Origin: Pseudomonadota bacterium
GTDB lineage: Bacteria; Myxococcota; Myxococcia; Myxococcales; Myxococcaceae
Length of the DNA stretch: 6,471 nucleotides
Reading direction: 5' to 3'
Assembly (NCBI GenBank): GCA_023423535.1
Contig: JAFAFL010000017.1
Coordinates: 1 to 6,471, forward strand
The notes under the pieces are model-generated. The model worked only from the letters and a program-made list of their open reading frames with translations. It ran no database searches and was not told the DNA's origin. Below, piece after piece: positions 4,518-6,471 of the stretch (position 1 is the first letter of the stretch; the number at the start of each line of letters is the position of its first letter). A program made the position numbers and the translations under genes.

Positions 4518-5333
4518 CTAACCGGGCGCGGGGACGGTCCTGACGATCGCCGTTGCCAGGGACGTCGCCTTCTCCTGAGCGATTGCGGTGACGTCGGTGG
4601 CGGTGCTCAGTTTGGGTGGCCAGAAGGTGAGCGCCTCGACACTGATGAGCAGCGAGCCGTGTGCGAAGATCAGCCGCGCGTTGCCGGGCAGGAACGGCAT
4701 TCCTTCCGCGCTTTCCGGGTTCACCCGGCTCACCGTCGCCGTGGTCAGCCGCGCGTCCGTCGATCCGATGGTCATCGTGCGTGTGCCCCACCGGGCGGTG
4801 GCCATCCCGATGGTGAGTCGGAAATCCTTACTGGGGCAACGTGCGGTGCGCGCCGTACGCGCGGCCGCTGTGGCCGCCGAGGCATCACGCAGACCGATCA
4901 CCGTGACGTTCAGAAGGGTTGTCGGGGGCTGGACGTCGATGAAGATCCCTACGGGATTGACCTCCAGGCCCGCGCCCCACACCTGATCGAATTCCAACCC
5001 GCCCCCGTTCGACCGGTCGGGGTCGGCAATGAGCAGGTCGCAGGGTTCATAGGGTTCGCCGACCTCGATCGTGCGCTCCCGGATGTCGTCGCCGAGGTCG
5101 GCCCGCTCGACCAACTGGCGAATCGTCGCCATCAGCGCCTCCTGCTCGGCGGGCGATGCCGACGGTGCGGGATTCACGGAGGGCTTTGGGGGCGGCGGCG
5201 GGTCGGCTCGTGTGACGCAGCCGGCAAGGCCCAGTACCACCAGTACGCCGGCGACGAAGGATCCGCCGCGAACCCGATCAACGATCCTCACGAATCCCCG
5301 CTTCCACTCGGGGTGCAGCATATGGCTCATCAC
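4518..5333 (-). CDS. secreted lipoprotein with proline-rich linker
   Basis: 271 residues from GTG 5333 (ATG 5330 is the next codon). A basic N region (HPEWKRGFVRIVDRVR) precedes a hydrophobic stretch and the lipobox LAGC, with the lipidated Cys at 39, so it is exported and anchored to the outer face of the membrane. A proline-rich linker (residues 45-61, with five consecutive Pro) holds the folded part away from the membrane. The body has two cysteines (C98 and C166) that may form a disulphide, Thr-rich strands, and a C-terminal helix (AIAQEKATSLATAIVRTV). The layout recalls actinobacterial DUF3558 or PknH-like extracellular sensor domains, but this is only a resemblance by eye. No catalytic residues are apparent. 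The gene lies 54 bp after the 5388-5846 gene on the same strand, so a shared transcript is possible. Confidence 0.87.
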   Translation of the reverse strand: MMSHMLHPEWKRGFVRIVDRVRGGSFVAGVLVVLGLAGCVTRADPPPPPKPSVNPAPSASPAEQEALMATIRQLVERADLGDDIRERTIEVGEPYEPCDLLIADPDRSNGGGLEFDQVWGAGLEVNPVGIFIDVQPPTTLLNVTVIGLRDASAATAAARTARTARCPSKDFRLTIGMATARWGTRTMTIGSTDARLTTATVSRVNPESAEGMPFLPGNARLIFAHGSLLISVEALTFWPPKLSTATDVTAIAQEKATSLATAIVRTVPAPG

Positions 5334-5387
5334 GTCCGGCGTTTGCCCGTGCCGGTCGCTGCTGCAGACGAGACTCGCGGGAGCCGC

Positions 5388-5846
5388 TCAGGCTGGATGG
5401 TCGTACAGGAACGACTGGGCCGCCGCCTTCGTGGCCGCTATGACCTCGTTTGTCTGGTCCTGCACCGGGCCCCATCCCACGTACAGCTCGAAGAAGCGAT
5501 CGGCCACGGGTCGCAGCTCCGGCAACCGGGATGCGGCCGCCTGGCAGTAGATCTCGTGCGCCAGGTTCTCGGCGTCACCCTCTCCCGCGACGATGCTCGC
5601 CGCTGCCTGACGCATGAGGTGCAGCCGAGCGCCGCGCTCGTCCGGCACCGGCGAACCGAGCTCGTCCATCGCCTGCCGGAACAGATCGACGGCCTCTCGC
5701 GACTGGCCCTTCGACAGGCCGGCGAGCTCACGCAGACCCGGCGAGTCGACGCCCCGGGTCAGAGCGTGAGCAGCCGCCATCGGCAGGTCCTCGCCGACCG
5801 GTTCGTCCATCGCCAGCCGGATGGCGAGGTCGCGCAGGTGCTCCAC
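5388..5846 (-). CDS. helical cytoplasmic protein of unknown function
   Basis: 152 residues from GTG 5846. It has no signal peptide or membrane segment and is predicted almost wholly helical. The phrase ALTRGVDSPGLRELAGLSKG near residues 28-47 is the most conserved-looking block. I recall similar 'ARGxDSPxLRELAGL' proteins in actinomycetes, always unnamed. A C-terminal aromatic segment (FFELYVGWGPVQDQTNEV) precedes an Ala-rich helix. No catalytic motif is seen. The start has no Shine-Dalgarno, but a TAGCCT box lies seven bases upstream (5854-5859), consistent with a leaderless message. It sits 63 bp after the RDD gene and 54 bp before the lipoprotein gene on the same strand, so the three may form one transcription unit. 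Confidence 0.82.
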   Translation of the reverse strand: MEHLRDLAIRLAMDEPVGEDLPMAAAHALTRGVDSPGLRELAGLSKGQSREAVDLFRQAMDELGSPVPDERGARLHLMRQAAASIVAGEGDAENLAHEIYCQAAASRLPELRPVADRFFELYVGWGPVQDQTNEVIAATKAAAQSFLYDHPA

Positions 5847-5853
5847 GCCGGAG

Positions 5854-5859
5854 AGGCTA
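5854..5859 (-). promoter_or_regulatory. putative -10 box TAGCCT before GTG 5846
   Basis: TAGCCT on the minus strand, seven bases before the GTG and with no ribosome site, suggests a leaderless internal promoter between the RDD gene and its neighbour. A -35 is not convincing. Confidence 0.35.
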
Positions 5860-5909
5860 GGCGATGTACGAGGGCAGCGTCGACCGTCGCGATGATGTGT
5901 AGCGCGGGG

Positions 5910-6467
5910 TCAGTGGATGCCTGCGGCGTGGAGACGCCGGGTGGCGTCCGGGTCGATGCTGGCCCGCACGAGCGAACCGGGCGCATCCGCGGAACCGGTA
6001 CTGAACGCGAGCACCACCAGCACGACGGACAGGACCGGCATGAACAGCGTCCGGACCAGCATGGCCCAGCACGCCTTGACGCCGATCCGGCTGCCGTCCC
6101 TGACCCGCACGAGCTGTGTGCCGGTGAGGACCGCGCCGAGCGCGCGGCCGTCGCCGTAGCAGAGGCCGTAGAGAACCGGCACCAGTACGAACAACGCGAG
6201 CACCGCCCCGGCGAGGGCACCGCCGGAGAGGGTCACCGCACGGTCCAACACGGACAGGGCGACGACACCTACCGCGACAGCGAACAGGTACACCACGAAG
6301 TCGATGAGCCAGGACATGACCTGCGCCATCGTGCCGGCCTTGACATACAGCGTGCCGTTGCCGAACATCGCGATCCGCTTGGCCTTCCGGGCACCGAGCA
6401 CGTGCTCTGCCTGCGCCTGGGCGGCTTCCAGTCGGGTCAACGGCCGGCCCGTGGCGCGGACTGTCAC
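5910..6467 (-). CDS. RDD family membrane protein
   Basis: 185 residues from GTG 6467. The frame remains open to the window edge four bases further, so the true start may lie outside. After a charged N-terminal region (EAAQAQAEHVLGARKAKRIA) and the short motif GNGTLYVKAGT come about three transmembrane helices, near residues 51-75, 83-104 and 136-157. The first helix carries the RDD-type Asp (SWLIDFVVY, D56), although the family's preceding Arg is replaced. The loop GDGRALGAVLTGTQLVRVRDG matches the family's typical 'G.T.GK...G..V...DG' stretch before the last helix. RDD proteins are integral membrane proteins, mostly of unknown function, with some linked to ion transport. The 20-residue tail after the last helix is probably soluble. 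The next gene on the same strand follows after 63 bp. Confidence 0.87.
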   Translation of the reverse strand: MTVRATGRPLTRLEAAQAQAEHVLGARKAKRIAMFGNGTLYVKAGTMAQVMSWLIDFVVYLFAVAVGVVALSVLDRAVTLSGGALAGAVLALFVLVPVLYGLCYGDGRALGAVLTGTQLVRVRDGSRIGVKACWAMLVRTLFMPVLSVVLVVLAFSTGSADAPGSLVRASIDPDATRRLHAAGIH

Positions 6468-6471
6468 AGCG

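Noticed and set aside
4381..4791. N-terminal extension of the P-loop gene in the open frame
   Set aside because: It is rich in Arg, His and Pro, overlaps the lipoprotein gene in part, and homologous kinases start just before the Walker A strand.
5759..6220. Ser/Cys/Arg-rich minus-strand frame across the RDD gene
   Set aside because: It is out of frame with the RDD protein, and its composition is that of a shadow frame.
111..6471. Search for a CRISPR array or a second copy of the tRNA-Val 3' end
   Set aside because: No regularly spaced repeats were seen. Fragments such as GGTTCGA near 1982 are too short to be an att site.

Overview
The window is GC-rich, with strong third-position G/C, GTG starts and few Shine-Dalgarno sites. 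Its gene families are typical of high-GC Actinobacteria: a short tRNA without encoded CCA, many small uncharacterised proteins, a proline-rich lipoprotein and an RDD membrane protein. A Micromonosporaceae/Streptomyces-like chromosome is the best guess, but the species cannot be named from sequence alone.

Left part (1-650): an intact tRNA-Val(TAC) is followed at once by a badly decayed tyrosine-recombinase gene on the minus strand. That remnant has lost its N-terminal half, carries an internal deletion and has two frameshifts near its C terminus. Between it and the tRNA lie a tandem 12-bp repeat and an imperfect hairpin. This is the usual architecture of an actinomycete integrative element inserted at a tRNA 3' end, here no longer functional. 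A second, more degraded integrase C-terminal relic lies at about 2879-2989, so the locus looks like a repeatedly used integration site.

Middle part (650-3020): a SUKH (SMI1/KNR4-like) gene on the minus strand diverges from a plus-strand gene for a single-pass membrane/coiled-coil protein. Then come a possible very small membrane protein and a 198-residue membrane-anchored extracytoplasmic protein, both on minus and possibly co-transcribed.

Right part (3018-6467): all genes are on the minus strand. Reading in transcription order from the right edge: an RDD-family membrane protein, a 152-residue protein of unknown function, a secreted lipoprotein, a P-loop ATPase/kinase resembling TmrB-like proteins, and a translationally coupled pair of small unknown genes. 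The second member of that pair is frameshifted and probably broken.

No complete defence or biosynthetic system can be demonstrated. The most notable material is the layered integrase debris at tRNA-Val, a repeat motif shared by both relics, the coupled unknown gene pair, and an orphan SUKH protein with no visible toxin partner.
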